In this document: one piece after another, positions 33,291 through 41,995 of the stretch
Layout: the number at the start of each line of letters is the position of its first letter
How positions within the stretch are numbered: the stretch's first letter is position 1
From: Actinomadura sp. DC4
GTDB taxonomy: Bacteria > Actinomycetota > Actinomycetes > Streptosporangiales > Streptosporangiaceae
Reading direction: 5' to 3'
DNA length: 64,000 nt
Assembly (NCBI RefSeq): GCF_030406325.1
Contig: NZ_JAUEQY010000009.1
Location: forward strand, 62,001-126,000
The notes under the pieces: model-generated
Told to the model about the DNA's origin: nothing
Databases searched by the model: none
Seen by the model: the letters and a program-made list of their open reading frames with translations, nothing else
Program-made: the position numbers and the translations under genes

Positions 33291-34625
33291 TTGAACGAAC
33301 GCACAGCCGTCGTCGGCGCCGGTGTCGCGGGCCTTTGCACCGCGCTTCTGCTGTCCCGCCAGGGACAGCACGTCGAGGTGTACGAACGCGACCCGGAGGG
33401 CCCGTCCGACGTGCTGGACGCCGGTGCCCGTACGCGTCCGGGCGCGCCGCAGACCCGGCATCCGCACGTCTTCCTCGGCCTGTTCCGCAAGCAGCTCATC
33501 TCGCACCTGCCCGACGTGCATGATGACCTCATCGCGAACGGCGTCGGCGAGGTGCCGCTCGCCTCGCCGGGCGCCACCCCCGACCAGGTGATGCTGGCGG
33601 CGAGGCGGAGCGTGGTGGAGTGGGCGCTGCGCCGGGCGCTCGACCGTGACGCGATCCCGTACCACGCGGGCGCCTCCGTACAGGAGATCGTGACCTCGGG
33701 GTCCGCGGTGAGCGGCGTGCGTGTTTCCGATGACGTGGTGCCGTACGACCTGGTCGTCGACGCGTGCGGAGCACGCTCACGCCTGGCCCCGTCGTGGACG
33801 GAGGTCGTGGCCGACGTGGAGTGCGGCAAGGTGTACAACAGCCGCTTCTACCGGTTGGCCGAGGGCGTCGCGCCGCCGCCGACCCGCTACGGGACGGTGA
33901 CGGTCGTGGACGGCCTCGGGTACGGCGTGGCGCTGTTCAGCCACGACCACGGTTCGTTCTCGATCGACGTGGGCCGGCTGCCGGAGGACGAGACGCTGAA
34001 GGACCTGCGCGACGCCTCCGCGTTCTCGCGGGTGCTGGGCCTGTTCCCGCAGTTCGAGCCGTGGCTGAAGCCGGGCGTGAGTACGCCGGTGAGCGAGGTC
34101 GTCCCGATGGCGGGCCTGCGCAACGTGATGCGCACTCTTTCTCCTTCGGCCCCGTCGGGCTACCTGCCGATCGGCGACGCGCTGTGCGTGACGGACCCGA
34201 CGTTCGGCCGGGGCGCGGCCTTGGGGTTGGGCCAGGCGATCCGGCTGGCGACGGCGGTGGCCGCCGGCGACCCGGTGTCGGGCGTACGGGAGAACGAGCA
34301 GTGGCTGCGCCCGTGGTACGACGACGTGATCCTGCAGGACCAGGGCCGCACGGCGCTGTGGCGGGCGGCGGTCGCCAACGAGCCGCTGGAGGCCATCCTG
34401 GCGGGCCTGCCGCCGAACCCGTTCATGCTCCTGGACGCGGGCGAACACGACCCGGTCCTGGCGGACGCGTCGGCCCAGTACGTGAACATGCTGGCCGCCC
34501 CGACGATGGACACCCCGGAGTTCCGCGAGCGGGTCGGCAAGCTGATCCCGGTGCTGATGACGCAGATGATGATGAACCCGGCCCCGTCCTACGCCGAGGT
34601 CGTGAAGGCCCTCTCAGGCACCTGA
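33291..34625 (+). CDS. FAD-dependent monooxygenase/oxidoreductase
   Basis: The 444-residue flavoprotein begins with the dinucleotide fold VVGAGVAGLCTALLLSRQGQ and carries the late GDALCVTDPTFGRGAALGLG segment (GD motif) of the p-hydroxybenzoate-hydroxylase class. TTG at 33291 fits best because GGAGA precedes it by five bases; a TTG at 33279 would add four residues. This is the last gene of the operon, followed by a strong hairpin. It may hydroxylate or desaturate the branched product. The substrate is unknown. Confidence 0.8.
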   Translation: MNERTAVVGAGVAGLCTALLLSRQGQHVEVYERDPEGPSDVLDAGARTRPGAPQTRHPHVFLGLFRKQLISHLPDVHDDLIANGVGEVPLASPGATPDQVMLAARRSVVEWALRRALDRDAIPYHAGASVQEIVTSGSAVSGVRVSDDVVPYDLVVDACGARSRLAPSWTEVVADVECGKVYNSRFYRLAEGVAPPPTRYGTVTVVDGLGYGVALFSHDHGSFSIDVGRLPEDETLKDLRDASAFSRVLGLFPQFEPWLKPGVSTPVSEVVPMAGLRNVMRTLSPSAPSGYLPIGDALCVTDPTFGRGAALGLGQAIRLATAVAAGDPVSGVRENEQWLRPWYDDVILQDQGRTALWRAAVANEPLEAILAGLPPNPFMLLDAGEHDPVLADASAQYVNMLAAPTMDTPEFRERVGKLIPVLMTQMMMNPAPSYAEVVKALSGT

Positions 34626-34630
34626 CGCGC

Positions 34631-34659
34631 ACGGGGCCGGGCTCTCCGCCCGGCCCCGT
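34631..34659. terminator. Bidirectional hairpin ending the biosynthetic operon
   Basis: ACGGGGCCGGGC at 34631-34642 pairs perfectly with GCCCGGCCCCGT at 34648-34659 around a five-base loop, five bases after the flavoprotein stop and between convergent genes. There is no T-run, so it may act as a GC-rich terminator for both strands. Confidence 0.65.
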
Positions 34660-34705
34660 CACGCGCCGGCGCGGGCTCCGCTGGGGACGTGGCGCGGCGG
34701 GCTGG

Positions 34706-35254
34706 TCACTGCTGCGGCATGGTGCCGACATAGCCGGCGGCGACGATCATTTCGGCTGCGGCGGCGTAGCCGGCCGGGTCGTCCGGGGCCCAGGTGCCGA
34801 GTCCGTCGACGTAGCGGTTGAACATGCAGAAGGCCGCGGCGATGAGCACGGTGTCGTGGATCTCCACGTCGGTGGCGCCGAGGGCGCGCGCGGCGTCGGC
34901 CTGTTCGCCGGTGACGTTGCGGCCGCCCGCCTGTACGGCGGCCGCGATGTCCAGCAGCGCTCGCAGTTTCGGCGATACCGGTGCGGATTCGGGGTCCTTT
35001 CGAACCTGGTCCACCAGGTCCATCCCCTCGGGCAGTTGGGCCGCCGCGAAGGCCGCGTGTGAAGAGGTGCAGAAATGGCACTGGTTGAGCGACGACACGT
35101 AGGCGGCGACCAGTTCACGCTCGCCACGGCTCAGCGTGCTGTCGCCGCGCAACAGCACCTCGGCCAGCTGGTTCAGGGGCAGAGCGGTCTCCGGACGGAA
35201 GTGGAAGAGGCCACGAATCCCGGGCTCGTCGCTGTTCAGTGCGATATGCGCCAT
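34706..35254 (-). CDS. AhpD-like/carboxymuconolactone decarboxylase family protein
   Basis: The 182-residue helical protein has the AhpD motif SSLNQCHFCTSSH, with the CxxC pair and nearby His used for peroxide or thiol chemistry, inside a carboxymuconolactone-decarboxylase-like fold. AAGGAG lies six bases before the ATG. Such proteins reduce peroxides or act in ring cleavage. It is convergent with the operon and could protect the cell during pathway oxidations, but there is no direct evidence for this link. Confidence 0.82.
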   Translation of the reverse strand: MAHIALNSDEPGIRGLFHFRPETALPLNQLAEVLLRGDSTLSRGERELVAAYVSSLNQCHFCTSSHAAFAAAQLPEGMDLVDQVRKDPESAPVSPKLRALLDIAAAVQAGGRNVTGEQADAARALGATDVEIHDTVLIAAAFCMFNRYVDGLGTWAPDDPAGYAAAAEMIVAAGYVGTMPQQ

Positions 35255-35460
35255 TAGTGCTCCTTCGGGGGTATACGAGGAGTTATGTCCGGTCGGATGA
35301 TCCTTAGGGTCCACCCACCCTGTCAATGCCAAGGATTCCGCACTTTCGGAGAAATGCCGCCCGGTAGCACAAGGCCCGCGCATCAGTGAATTAATGAAAG
35401 GCCTAAAGCGGTCACCTACGGTGGTTGAACGGCTACGAACGGGCTCCCTACGCTCGCGCA
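35255..35460. promoter_or_regulatory. Divergent promoter region with inverted repeat ATCCTT/AAGGAT
   Basis: ATCCTT at 35300-35305 and AAGGAT at 35331-35336 are perfect arms with a 25-base spacer. On the minus strand TTGACA lies at about 35324-35319, a good -35 element for the AhpD-like gene. The region also serves the divergent MetE-like gene. Confidence 0.35.
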
Positions 35461-36828
35461 ATGAGCATCCCCACCGAGCCGATCGGAAGCATCCCTCGCT
35501 CTCCCGAACTCCTTTCCGTCATGGCCGCTCACGCCGCCGGCCGGATCGGCGACGCCGAGCTGAAAACCGCCCAGGACCAGGCCCTGGGCGACACCATCAG
35601 CCGCCTGGAACAACTCGGCTCGCCGGTCGTCACCGACGGCGAGCAGACCAAACCGAGCTTCGCCACCTACCCGATCGCGGACGGGCTCGCCCCCGACGGC
35701 GCGGTCATCCCGTTCGCCGACGGGCACCAGCGGCAGCTCCCGCGCCTGACGGCCGGGCCGTTCCGCTACGCCGCCCACGCCGAGGGCTACCTGCGGGAGG
35801 CGCAGAAGCACGCCGGCGTCCCGGTGAAGCAGGCCGTCATCGCGCCGTCGGCGCTCAGCCTGCTCTACCCGGCCGATGGCATCGACGGCTATCCCCGTAC
35901 GGCCTTCCTCGACGACCTGGCCGACGAGGCCGAGGCCGACATCCGCGGCTGCCTCGACGCGGGCGCCCACACCGTCCAGCTCGACTTCACCGAGGGGCGG
36001 CTCTCGCTCAAGCTCGACCCGAGCGGCGGCGTCCTGGAGGAGTTCGTCGCGCTCAACAACCGCGTCCTCGAACGCTTCTCCGCCGACGAACGGGCGCGGA
36101 TCGGCGTGCACACCTGCCCCGGCGGCGACCAGGACTCCACCCACAGCCTCGACGTCGACTACGCCGGGCTCCTGCCCAGGCTCTTCCAGCTCCAGGCGGG
36201 CAGCTTCTACGTCCAGCTCGCCAGTGAGCCCGACCCGGACAAGGTCCTCGCCGTCATCGCCGAGCACCTGCCCGCCACCGCGCGGATCTTCGTCGGCGTG
36301 ATCGACCCGATCGACCCCCGGGTGGAGACGCCCGAGGAGGTACGCGACCGGGTGCTGGCGGCGGCGCGTCATCTGCCGCTCGACCGGCTGGGCACGTGTG
36401 ACGACTGCGGCTTCTCGCCGTTCGCCGACGTAGGTGGTGGTCCTACTCCTCCAGCGCGACGGCCGGGGTCGAGGGGTCGGCCAGGCGGCGGGGCGTACGC
36501 CTGCGCGGCGCCCGCTCCCCGGCCGTCTCGGTCTCGGTCGTCTCGTACGCGGCGGCGACCGTCGCGCGCTCCCGCCACAGGTGGTAGAGAGCGATCGCGA
36601 AGATCGTCGTGCCGATGGCGTTGGCGATGGCGTGCCACCAGATCCGGTACGTCCACAGGCCGGGCCCGGGGTCGAGCAGGCCGAACCAGGTGGACAGGCC
36701 GATCGCCTGCTTGGCGCCGAACGCCACCGACAGGGTCAGGGAGAGGTGCTCCAGGCCGTGGATGCCCTGCATCCAGACGCCCATCTTGCCCCACCTGCGG
36801 GCCCGGGTCTGCTGCGCGCGGTAGGTGA
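35461..36828 (+). CDS. MetE C-terminal-like (cobalamin-independent methionine synthase-like) protein with abnormal C-terminus
   Basis: Residues 1 to about 323 match the MetE C-terminal-domain family, with zinc-ligand candidates in GVHTCPGGDQ and GTCDDCGFSPFAD, as in cobalamin-independent methyltransferases. After FSPFADV (about 36430) the frame enters sequence that is the antisense of the convergent membrane-protein gene and runs 130 low-complexity Arg/Pro/Ser residues to a stop at 36828. The normal last 20-25 residues of the family are missing. A deletion seems to have removed the original end. Function may persist, as the metal-binding core is intact. Confidence 0.6.
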   Translation: MSIPTEPIGSIPRSPELLSVMAAHAAGRIGDAELKTAQDQALGDTISRLEQLGSPVVTDGEQTKPSFATYPIADGLAPDGAVIPFADGHQRQLPRLTAGPFRYAAHAEGYLREAQKHAGVPVKQAVIAPSALSLLYPADGIDGYPRTAFLDDLADEAEADIRGCLDAGAHTVQLDFTEGRLSLKLDPSGGVLEEFVALNNRVLERFSADERARIGVHTCPGGDQDSTHSLDVDYAGLLPRLFQLQAGSFYVQLASEPDPDKVLAVIAEHLPATARIFVGVIDPIDPRVETPEEVRDRVLAAARHLPLDRLGTCDDCGFSPFADVGGGPTPPARRPGSRGRPGGGAYACAAPAPRPSRSRSSRTRRRPSRAPATGGRERSRRSSCRWRWRWRATRSGTSTGRARGRAGRTRWTGRSPAWRRTPPTGSGRGAPGRGCPASRRPSCPTCGPGSAARGR

Positions 36829-37255
36829 TGACCATGATTCCGGCCAGGCCCGCGAGGAAGATGAAGTTGCCGGTCAGGTGCAGGATCTCCATGCCCAGCG
36901 ACGGCTTGGACTGGTCCACCCGGCCGAAGCCGTTGGCCAGCCCGGTGCCCCACGGGGTCATCCAGGGCTGCGCGTTGGGGTGCCCGACCCAGTAGCCGGC
37001 CTGGGCGACGTGCTCCTGGAAGTGGCCGATCTGCCCGATCACGCCCAGCACGATCACGCCGACCGAGCCGTGGAACATCCACCGTTTGACCGGCCCGCGG
37101 TTCGAGTACGCGAGGACCGCGACGGCGGCCCACATCACGACGGCCCAGAGGAGGAGCAGAATCGCGCCTGTGGTGTCCCAGGGGGAGACGGAATGGCTCA
37201 TGCCCGGCATGTTCGGCATGCCTGGCATGTTCGCCATGTGGTCCATGTGGTTCAC
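36443..37255 (-). CDS. Polytopic membrane protein with Met/His-rich N-terminus
   Basis: The 270-residue protein begins VNHMDHMANMPGMPNMPGM, a Met/His-rich stretch typical of copper binding, followed by about seven membrane helices with many conserved-looking histidines (GHFQEHVAQAG, EILHLTGN, GIHGLEHLS). It resembles copper-resistance or haem-linked membrane proteins, but I cannot assign the family. GGAGG lies about eight bases before GTG 37255. Its 3' end meets the truncated MetE-like gene head-on. Confidence 0.65.
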   Translation of the reverse strand: MNHMDHMANMPGMPNMPGMSHSVSPWDTTGAILLLLWAVVMWAAVAVLAYSNRGPVKRWMFHGSVGVIVLGVIGQIGHFQEHVAQAGYWVGHPNAQPWMTPWGTGLANGFGRVDQSKPSLGMEILHLTGNFIFLAGLAGIMVITYRAQQTRARRWGKMGVWMQGIHGLEHLSLTLSVAFGAKQAIGLSTWFGLLDPGPGLWTYRIWWHAIANAIGTTIFAIALYHLWRERATVAAAYETTETETAGERAPRRRTPRRLADPSTPAVALEE

Positions 37256-37383
37256 TGCCGGATCCTCCAAATGACTGGGGTGGGCACCGCGGCGTGGGGG
37301 CGCCGCGGGGCCGGAAGCCGCTCTCACTCTTGGCTCGGCCGACGGTTTCAGCTTCTTCGATCATGCGCTGTTTGGAAACTTTC

Positions 37384-37430
37384 CGACCGAAAAAACAGCG
37401 ACGGGCGGTCCGCCCGGCGGACCGCCCGTC
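37384..37430 (-). terminator. Intrinsic terminator of the BBE oxidase gene
   Basis: On the minus strand the 15-base arms GACGGGCGGTCCGCC/GGCGGACCGCCCGTC (37430-37400) form a near-perfect hairpin. GCTG and then a TTTTTT run at about 37395-37390 follow it. This is a classical Rho-independent terminator, 14 bases after the oxidase stop. Confidence 0.85.
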
Positions 37431-37444
37431 GTGCCCGGCGCCGG

Positions 37445-38983
37445 CTACTCCGGCAGCCGGATCGACATCCGGTGGCGGAAGACGTCGCGCGGGTCGTACC
37501 GCTTCTTCACCTCTTGCAGGCGCGGGTAGTTGTCCTTCCAGTACAGGGTGTGCCAGGGCACGCCGGAGGTGTTCCACTCCGGGTCGGCCAGGTCGGCGTC
37601 GGGATAGTTGATGTACGCGCCGTCGCTGACCTCGCCCGGGACCGGGACGCCGCCGGTCTCGGCGTAGATGTCGCGGTAGAACTCCCGGTTGCGGGCGAGC
37701 CGCTCCTCGTCCTCGGCCTCGTCCGCCCACACCGAGATGACCATCACCTTGAAGATCGAGTCGCGCTGCACCGTCGCGGTCGCGGCCGGCTCGACCTTGT
37801 TCACGTTGCCGCCGTACCCGATGAGGATCAGCGAGGGGTCGGCGTCTTGTGAGGTCAGGTACTTGTGGATCGTGGAGATCTGCGCGTCGGTGTAGCCCTT
37901 GCGGAGGTAGGCGGCCTTCATCTTGAACCGTCGCGTCATGTGGTCGCCCAGGTCGCCGAAGCCCGGGAAGGACACCGTGTAGAGCCAGGGCTGGACCGGC
38001 CCGGCCATCGTCTGGGGCTCGACGCCGACGTCCTTCTGCATGGCCTCGAAGTAGGCGGCCATGAGCTCGCGCGCGTCCGGCAGGTCGTCGTCGACCGACG
38101 CGCCGACCAGCACCGCCCCCGTACGGCCGGGTCCGTGGAAGAACCCGGACAGGTTCGCGTACGGCGAGTCCGGGTCGCTGTTGGCCTCGAACCAGCCGGC
38201 GTAGTTGTGCATGATCTTGGTGAAGGTCTCCTCGTCCAGGGAGTCCCACGGCCACATCATGTACTCGGTGCGCCAGCGGCTCGGCGCCTTCGGCAGCAGC
38301 TCGGTCGGGTCGTCGGAGGTGGCGCCGGGGGAGCGCACCCAGTAGCGCGTGACGACGCCGAAGCTGCCCCCGCCTCCGCCGGTATGCGCCCACCACAGGT
38401 CGCGGTGCGGGTCGTCGGCCTCGCTGGTGGCGACGACGGCACGGGCCGTACCGCTCTCGTCGACGACGACGACCTCGACGGCGTAGAGGTAGTCCACGAC
38501 CGATCCGTAGCGCCGGGACAGCGGGCCGTACCCGCCTCCGGCGAGGTGGCCGCCGGCCCCGACCTCGGTGCACTCACCGGCCGGGATGGTCACGCCCCAC
38601 CGCTTGAACAGCACGGTGTACACGTGACCGAGCGTCGAACCCGGCTCGATCGCGAACGCGCGGCGCTCCGCGTCGTAGAAGACGCTGTTCATCTCCGACA
38701 GGTCGATCAGGACTTCGATGTCGGGTGAGGCGGCGAAGTCCTCGAAGCAGTGGCCGCCACTGCGGACGACGACGCGTTTGGCCGCCGAGACGGCCTGGTT
38801 CACCGCGTCGATCACCTGCGCGGTGTTCGTCACGATGTGGACGTAGTCGGGCTTGGGCACGAAGCGGTGGTTCTGGCCGCGCAGCAGGCTCGCGTACCGC
38901 GGGTCACCGGCCGGTATGACGCTCGGCCCTAAGGAGGCGGACCCATCCGTGGCTGACCCGGCGTATTGCGTCACATCGGTCAT
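37445..38983 (-). CDS. FAD-linked oxidoreductase, berberine bridge enzyme-like
   Basis: The 512-residue protein has the bicovalent FAD pattern: RSGGHCFED (His) and AGECTEVGAGGH (Cys). It has the C-terminal BBE motif NYPDADL with WKDNYPRLQEVKKRYDPRDVF. Such enzymes oxidise alcohols, sugars or polyketides and often form new rings. Start ATG 38983 has GGAGG six bases upstream. It is divergent from a MarR regulator next to an exporter, and 2.8 kb from the polyketide operon, so it may tailor that product; this is inference. Confidence 0.85.
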   Translation of the reverse strand: MTDVTQYAGSATDGSASLGPSVIPAGDPRYASLLRGQNHRFVPKPDYVHIVTNTAQVIDAVNQAVSAAKRVVVRSGGHCFEDFAASPDIEVLIDLSEMNSVFYDAERRAFAIEPGSTLGHVYTVLFKRWGVTIPAGECTEVGAGGHLAGGGYGPLSRRYGSVVDYLYAVEVVVVDESGTARAVVATSEADDPHRDLWWAHTGGGGGSFGVVTRYWVRSPGATSDDPTELLPKAPSRWRTEYMMWPWDSLDEETFTKIMHNYAGWFEANSDPDSPYANLSGFFHGPGRTGAVLVGASVDDDLPDARELMAAYFEAMQKDVGVEPQTMAGPVQPWLYTVSFPGFGDLGDHMTRRFKMKAAYLRKGYTDAQISTIHKYLTSQDADPSLILIGYGGNVNKVEPAATATVQRDSIFKVMVISVWADEAEDEERLARNREFYRDIYAETGGVPVPGEVSDGAYINYPDADLADPEWNTSGVPWHTLYWKDNYPRLQEVKKRYDPRDVFRHRMSIRLPE

Positions 38984-39156
38984 CGTCATCCTCCATCGCG
39001 GCGTACGTGCGTTCACGGCGGCTCGCAGGAGTCACTGCCGGCCCGGCCGGCGCGAATCTGTGGGCCGCCCCACGATCCTGCCCCGGCGCCGATACGGGCG
39101 GCCACTCCGAGTGTGCTGCCTTCAGCCGCCGGCGGTCGGGTGGCGATCAACAAGCA

Positions 39157-39176
39157 ACTTGGCCAAGTAACTTGGC
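39157..39176. promoter_or_regulatory. MarR operator: ACTTGGCCAAGT plus a repeated half-site
   Basis: ACTTGGCCAAGT at 39157-39168 is a perfect 12-base palindrome. ACTTGGC recurs 13 bases on (39170-39176), followed by AAAG. These lie 19-39 bases before the MarR gene and probably bind its product, controlling it, the exporter and the divergent oxidase. Confidence 0.65.
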
Positions 39177-39195
39177 AAAGCGCTAAGGTCCAAAG

Positions 39196-39663
39196 ATGGA
39201 CAAATCGTACGAAGGTCGCGATACGGCGGAGGCGGCGCAGCGGCTGAGTGTGGCGATCACGCGGCTGCGGTCGCGGCTTCGGGCGGAGGCCGGGCTGCAC
39301 GAGACGGGGCTGTCCGTCTCCCAGGTGGCCGTGCTGAAGAACATCGTGGAGGAGGGGCCGGTCACCGCCGCGTACCTCGCCACCGCCCAGCACGTGAGCC
39401 CCCAGTCGATCGCGCAGAACGTCGCCGTCCTCAAGGCGGCCGGCCTCGTACGGACCGAGCGCGACCCCGGCGACGGCCGTAAGACGCTGATCAGCGCGAA
39501 CGAGTCCGGCGGCCGGCTGGTCGACTCGATGAGCGCCCTGCGCCGGTCGTTCCTCGTACGCGCCATCGACACGCTCGTGGCGCCGGAGGAGCGTGCCGGC
39601 CTCGACCGGGCCATCGAACTCCTGGAGCGGTTCGCCGCGGCCGACCTCGGCCCGGCGCTGTGA
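39196..39663 (+). CDS. MarR family transcriptional regulator
   Basis: The 155-residue protein has the winged helix LSVSQVAVLKNIVEEGPVT, YLATAQHVSPQSIAQNVAVLKAAG and DGRKTLI wing. AAGG precedes the ATG. It likely represses itself and the coupled MFS exporter until a small ligand binds. Its stop overlaps the exporter start by four bases. Confidence 0.88.
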   Translation: MDKSYEGRDTAEAAQRLSVAITRLRSRLRAEAGLHETGLSVSQVAVLKNIVEEGPVTAAYLATAQHVSPQSIAQNVAVLKAAGLVRTERDPGDGRKTLISANESGGRLVDSMSALRRSFLVRAIDTLVAPEERAGLDRAIELLERFAAADLGPAL

Positions 39664-41057
39664 CGGCCGAGAAGGCCTTCACCTGGAGGTTCGTGACACC
39701 TCTCTTCGTCGGTGCGGCGCTCAACCCCGTCAACAGCTCCATCATCGCCACCGCGCTCGTGCCCATCGCCCGCGCAATGCGCGTCTCGGTCGGCAGCACG
39801 ACCATCCTGGTGTCCGCCCTCTACCTGGCCTGTACGGTCGCCCAGCCGACCGCGGGCAAGCTGGCCGAGGAGTTCGGGCCGCGCCGGGTGTTCTTCGCCG
39901 GCATCCTGCTCGTCCTCCTCGGCGGCGTCGTCGGCGGTATCGGCCAGAACCTGACGATGCTCATCACTGCGCGCGTACTGATCGGGATCGGCACCTCGGC
40001 CGGCTATCCGTCGGCGATGGTGCTGGTCCGCCGCCGTGCGGAGTCCGCCGGGCTGGCCGCGCCGCCCGGCGGAGTGCTCGGCGGCCTGGCCATCGCCGGC
40101 ATGGCGACCGCCGCCGTCGGGCCGCCCGTCGGCGGCGTCCTCGTCGGGTGGCTGGGCTGGCACTCGGCGTTCCTCATCAACGTCCCCCTCACGCTCGGCG
40201 CGCTCGCGATGACCGCGCGCTGGATCCCGCGCGACCGCCCGGCGGAGGGGCCCCGGCGCGCCCGCGAGGTCGCGGCCCGCGTCGACGTCCTCGGCATCGT
40301 CGGCTTCGCCGCGACCATGACCGCGCTGCTCGTCTTCGTGATGGCGCTGCCGAAGGTCGGCTGGGCCGCGCTCGCGCTCGTCCTCGCCGTCCCGCTGGTC
40401 TGGTGGGAGCTGCGCACGCCGACGCCGTTCTTCGACATCCGCGGGCTGGTGGCCAACGGAGCCCTGGCACGTACGTACCTGCGCACCGCGCTGACACTGC
40501 TGGGCTCCTACACCGTCATGTACGGCGTCACGCAGTGGCTGGAGGCCGCGCGGGGCATGTCCACCGAGGGCGCCGGGCTGTTCCTGCTGCCGATGGGCGC
40601 CATGTCCGCGTTCGTCTCCTGGCCGCTGTCGCGCCGCAACCTCGTACGCGGCCCGCTGATCGTCGCCGGCGGGTCCATGCTCGTCGCCTCGATCGGCATC
40701 CTGTTCGTGGACGTGCGCAGCCCGGCGATCCTGCTCGTGGCGGTGATGCTGGTCTTCGGCGTCACCATCGGCACCACGTCGGTCGGCAACCAGACGGCCG
40801 TCTACACCCAGGCCCCGGCCGACCAGATCGGCACCGCCTCCGGGCTGTTCCGTACGTCGGGTTACCTCGGGTCCATCGCCTCGGCCACCGTCACCGGCGT
40901 CATCTTCAAGGACGACGTCACCGACTCCGGCCTGCACACTCTCGCGGCCGTACTGGTCGCCGCCGGCGCGGTCGTCCTCGCGATGACCCTCCTCGACCGC
41001 CGCCTCAGGCGTCCCGCCGAGCGGCCGAATCCAAAGGTACGGGCCCCCGCGCGTTAG
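39660..41057 (+). CDS. MFS transporter, drug:H+ antiporter type
   Basis: The 465-residue membrane protein has about 14 helices, with motif A-like AGKLAEEFGPRRVF and motif C-like AVGPPVGGVLVGW, typical of DHA2 drug exporters. The GTG overlaps the MarR stop (GTGA), forming a regulator-exporter operon. It may export the metabolite of the upstream cluster or give self-resistance; this is inference from distance only. Confidence 0.87.
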   Translation: MTAEKAFTWRFVTPLFVGAALNPVNSSIIATALVPIARAMRVSVGSTTILVSALYLACTVAQPTAGKLAEEFGPRRVFFAGILLVLLGGVVGGIGQNLTMLITARVLIGIGTSAGYPSAMVLVRRRAESAGLAAPPGGVLGGLAIAGMATAAVGPPVGGVLVGWLGWHSAFLINVPLTLGALAMTARWIPRDRPAEGPRRAREVAARVDVLGIVGFAATMTALLVFVMALPKVGWAALALVLAVPLVWWELRTPTPFFDIRGLVANGALARTYLRTALTLLGSYTVMYGVTQWLEAARGMSTEGAGLFLLPMGAMSAFVSWPLSRRNLVRGPLIVAGGSMLVASIGILFVDVRSPAILLVAVMLVFGVTIGTTSVGNQTAVYTQAPADQIGTASGLFRTSGYLGSIASATVTGVIFKDDVTDSGLHTLAAVLVAAGAVVLAMTLLDRRLRRPAERPNPKVRAPAR

Positions 41058-41118
41058 ATTCCCCGTCCAATGGGGATCGAGGCGTCGTGACGGACCAGAA
41101 CCCCCCGGGAGGACCGCC

Positions 41119-41994
41119 GTGGACTTCGACGACGACGCCCAGCTCGACGCATCACAGGTCGAGGACTCACGAGGCGGAGGGGGGCTGCCGTTCGGCGGCA
41201 TGGCCTTCGGGGGAGGCGCGGTCGGAGTCGTCGGCCTGATCGTCGCCCTGATCTTCGGCATCAACCCGGGACACATCGTCGGGGGCGGTGGCGACGGCGG
41301 CGCGTCGTCGTCGTCGGGGAACCTGTCCTCCAAGTGCCGTACGGGCGCCGACGCCGACCAGTCCGAGGACTGCCGCATCGTCGGCGTGGTCAACAGCGTC
41401 CAGAAGTACTGGACCGGGGAGTTCGCCGACAGCGGCCGCGACTACTCGGTGGCGCCGACCCGCCTGTTCAGCGGCTCGACCTCCACGGCGTGCGGCAGCG
41501 CGACCGCCGAGGTCGGCCCGTTCTACTGCCCGGGTGACAAGCGCGTCTACCTCGACCTGGGGTTCTTCTCCGAACTGCACGACAAGTTCGGCGCCAAGGG
41601 CGGCCCGTTCGCCCAGGCGTACGTCGTCGCGCATGAGTACGGGCACCACGTCCAGGACGCCCTGGGCACGATGCGCAAGGTCGGAGACAGCCGCCAGGGC
41701 GCGACGAGCGGCTCCGTACGGCTCGAACTGCAGGCCGACTGCTACGCCGGAGTGTGGGCCAAGCACGCCGTACAGACCGGGTTCTTCAGCAAGCCCTTCA
41801 CCAGCACCGACATCGCGGACGCCCTGGACGCGGCCGGTTCGGTCGGCGACGACCGCATCCAGAAGCGCGCCCAGGGCCGTGCGGACCCGGAGACCTTCAC
41901 GCACGGCACCTCGGCGCAGCGGCAGAAGTGGTTCTCCACCGGGTACGACACGGGCGCCCCGTCCCGCTGCGACACCTTCTCCGGGGCGATCTGA
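41119..41994 (+). CDS. Neutral zinc metallopeptidase, YpfJ family
   Basis: The 291-residue protein has one membrane helix (about residues 35-53) and a periplasmic/extracellular peptidase domain with HEYGHH near residue 171 and the downstream ELQADCYAG segment holding the third zinc ligand. This is typical of the putative neutral zinc metallopeptidase (YpfJ) family. GGGAGG precedes GTG 41119. Substrate unknown. It ends one base before the convergent next gene. Confidence 0.88.
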   Translation: MDFDDDAQLDASQVEDSRGGGGLPFGGMAFGGGAVGVVGLIVALIFGINPGHIVGGGGDGGASSSSGNLSSKCRTGADADQSEDCRIVGVVNSVQKYWTGEFADSGRDYSVAPTRLFSGSTSTACGSATAEVGPFYCPGDKRVYLDLGFFSELHDKFGAKGGPFAQAYVVAHEYGHHVQDALGTMRKVGDSRQGATSGSVRLELQADCYAGVWAKHAVQTGFFSKPFTSTDIADALDAAGSVGDDRIQKRAQGRADPETFTHGTSAQRQKWFSTGYDTGAPSRCDTFSGAI

Positions 41995-41995
41995 G

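Noticed and set aside
36369-38573. 734-codon minus-strand frame across the membrane and BBE genes
   Set aside because: It covers two real genes in another frame, passes over the strong terminator and is low complexity.
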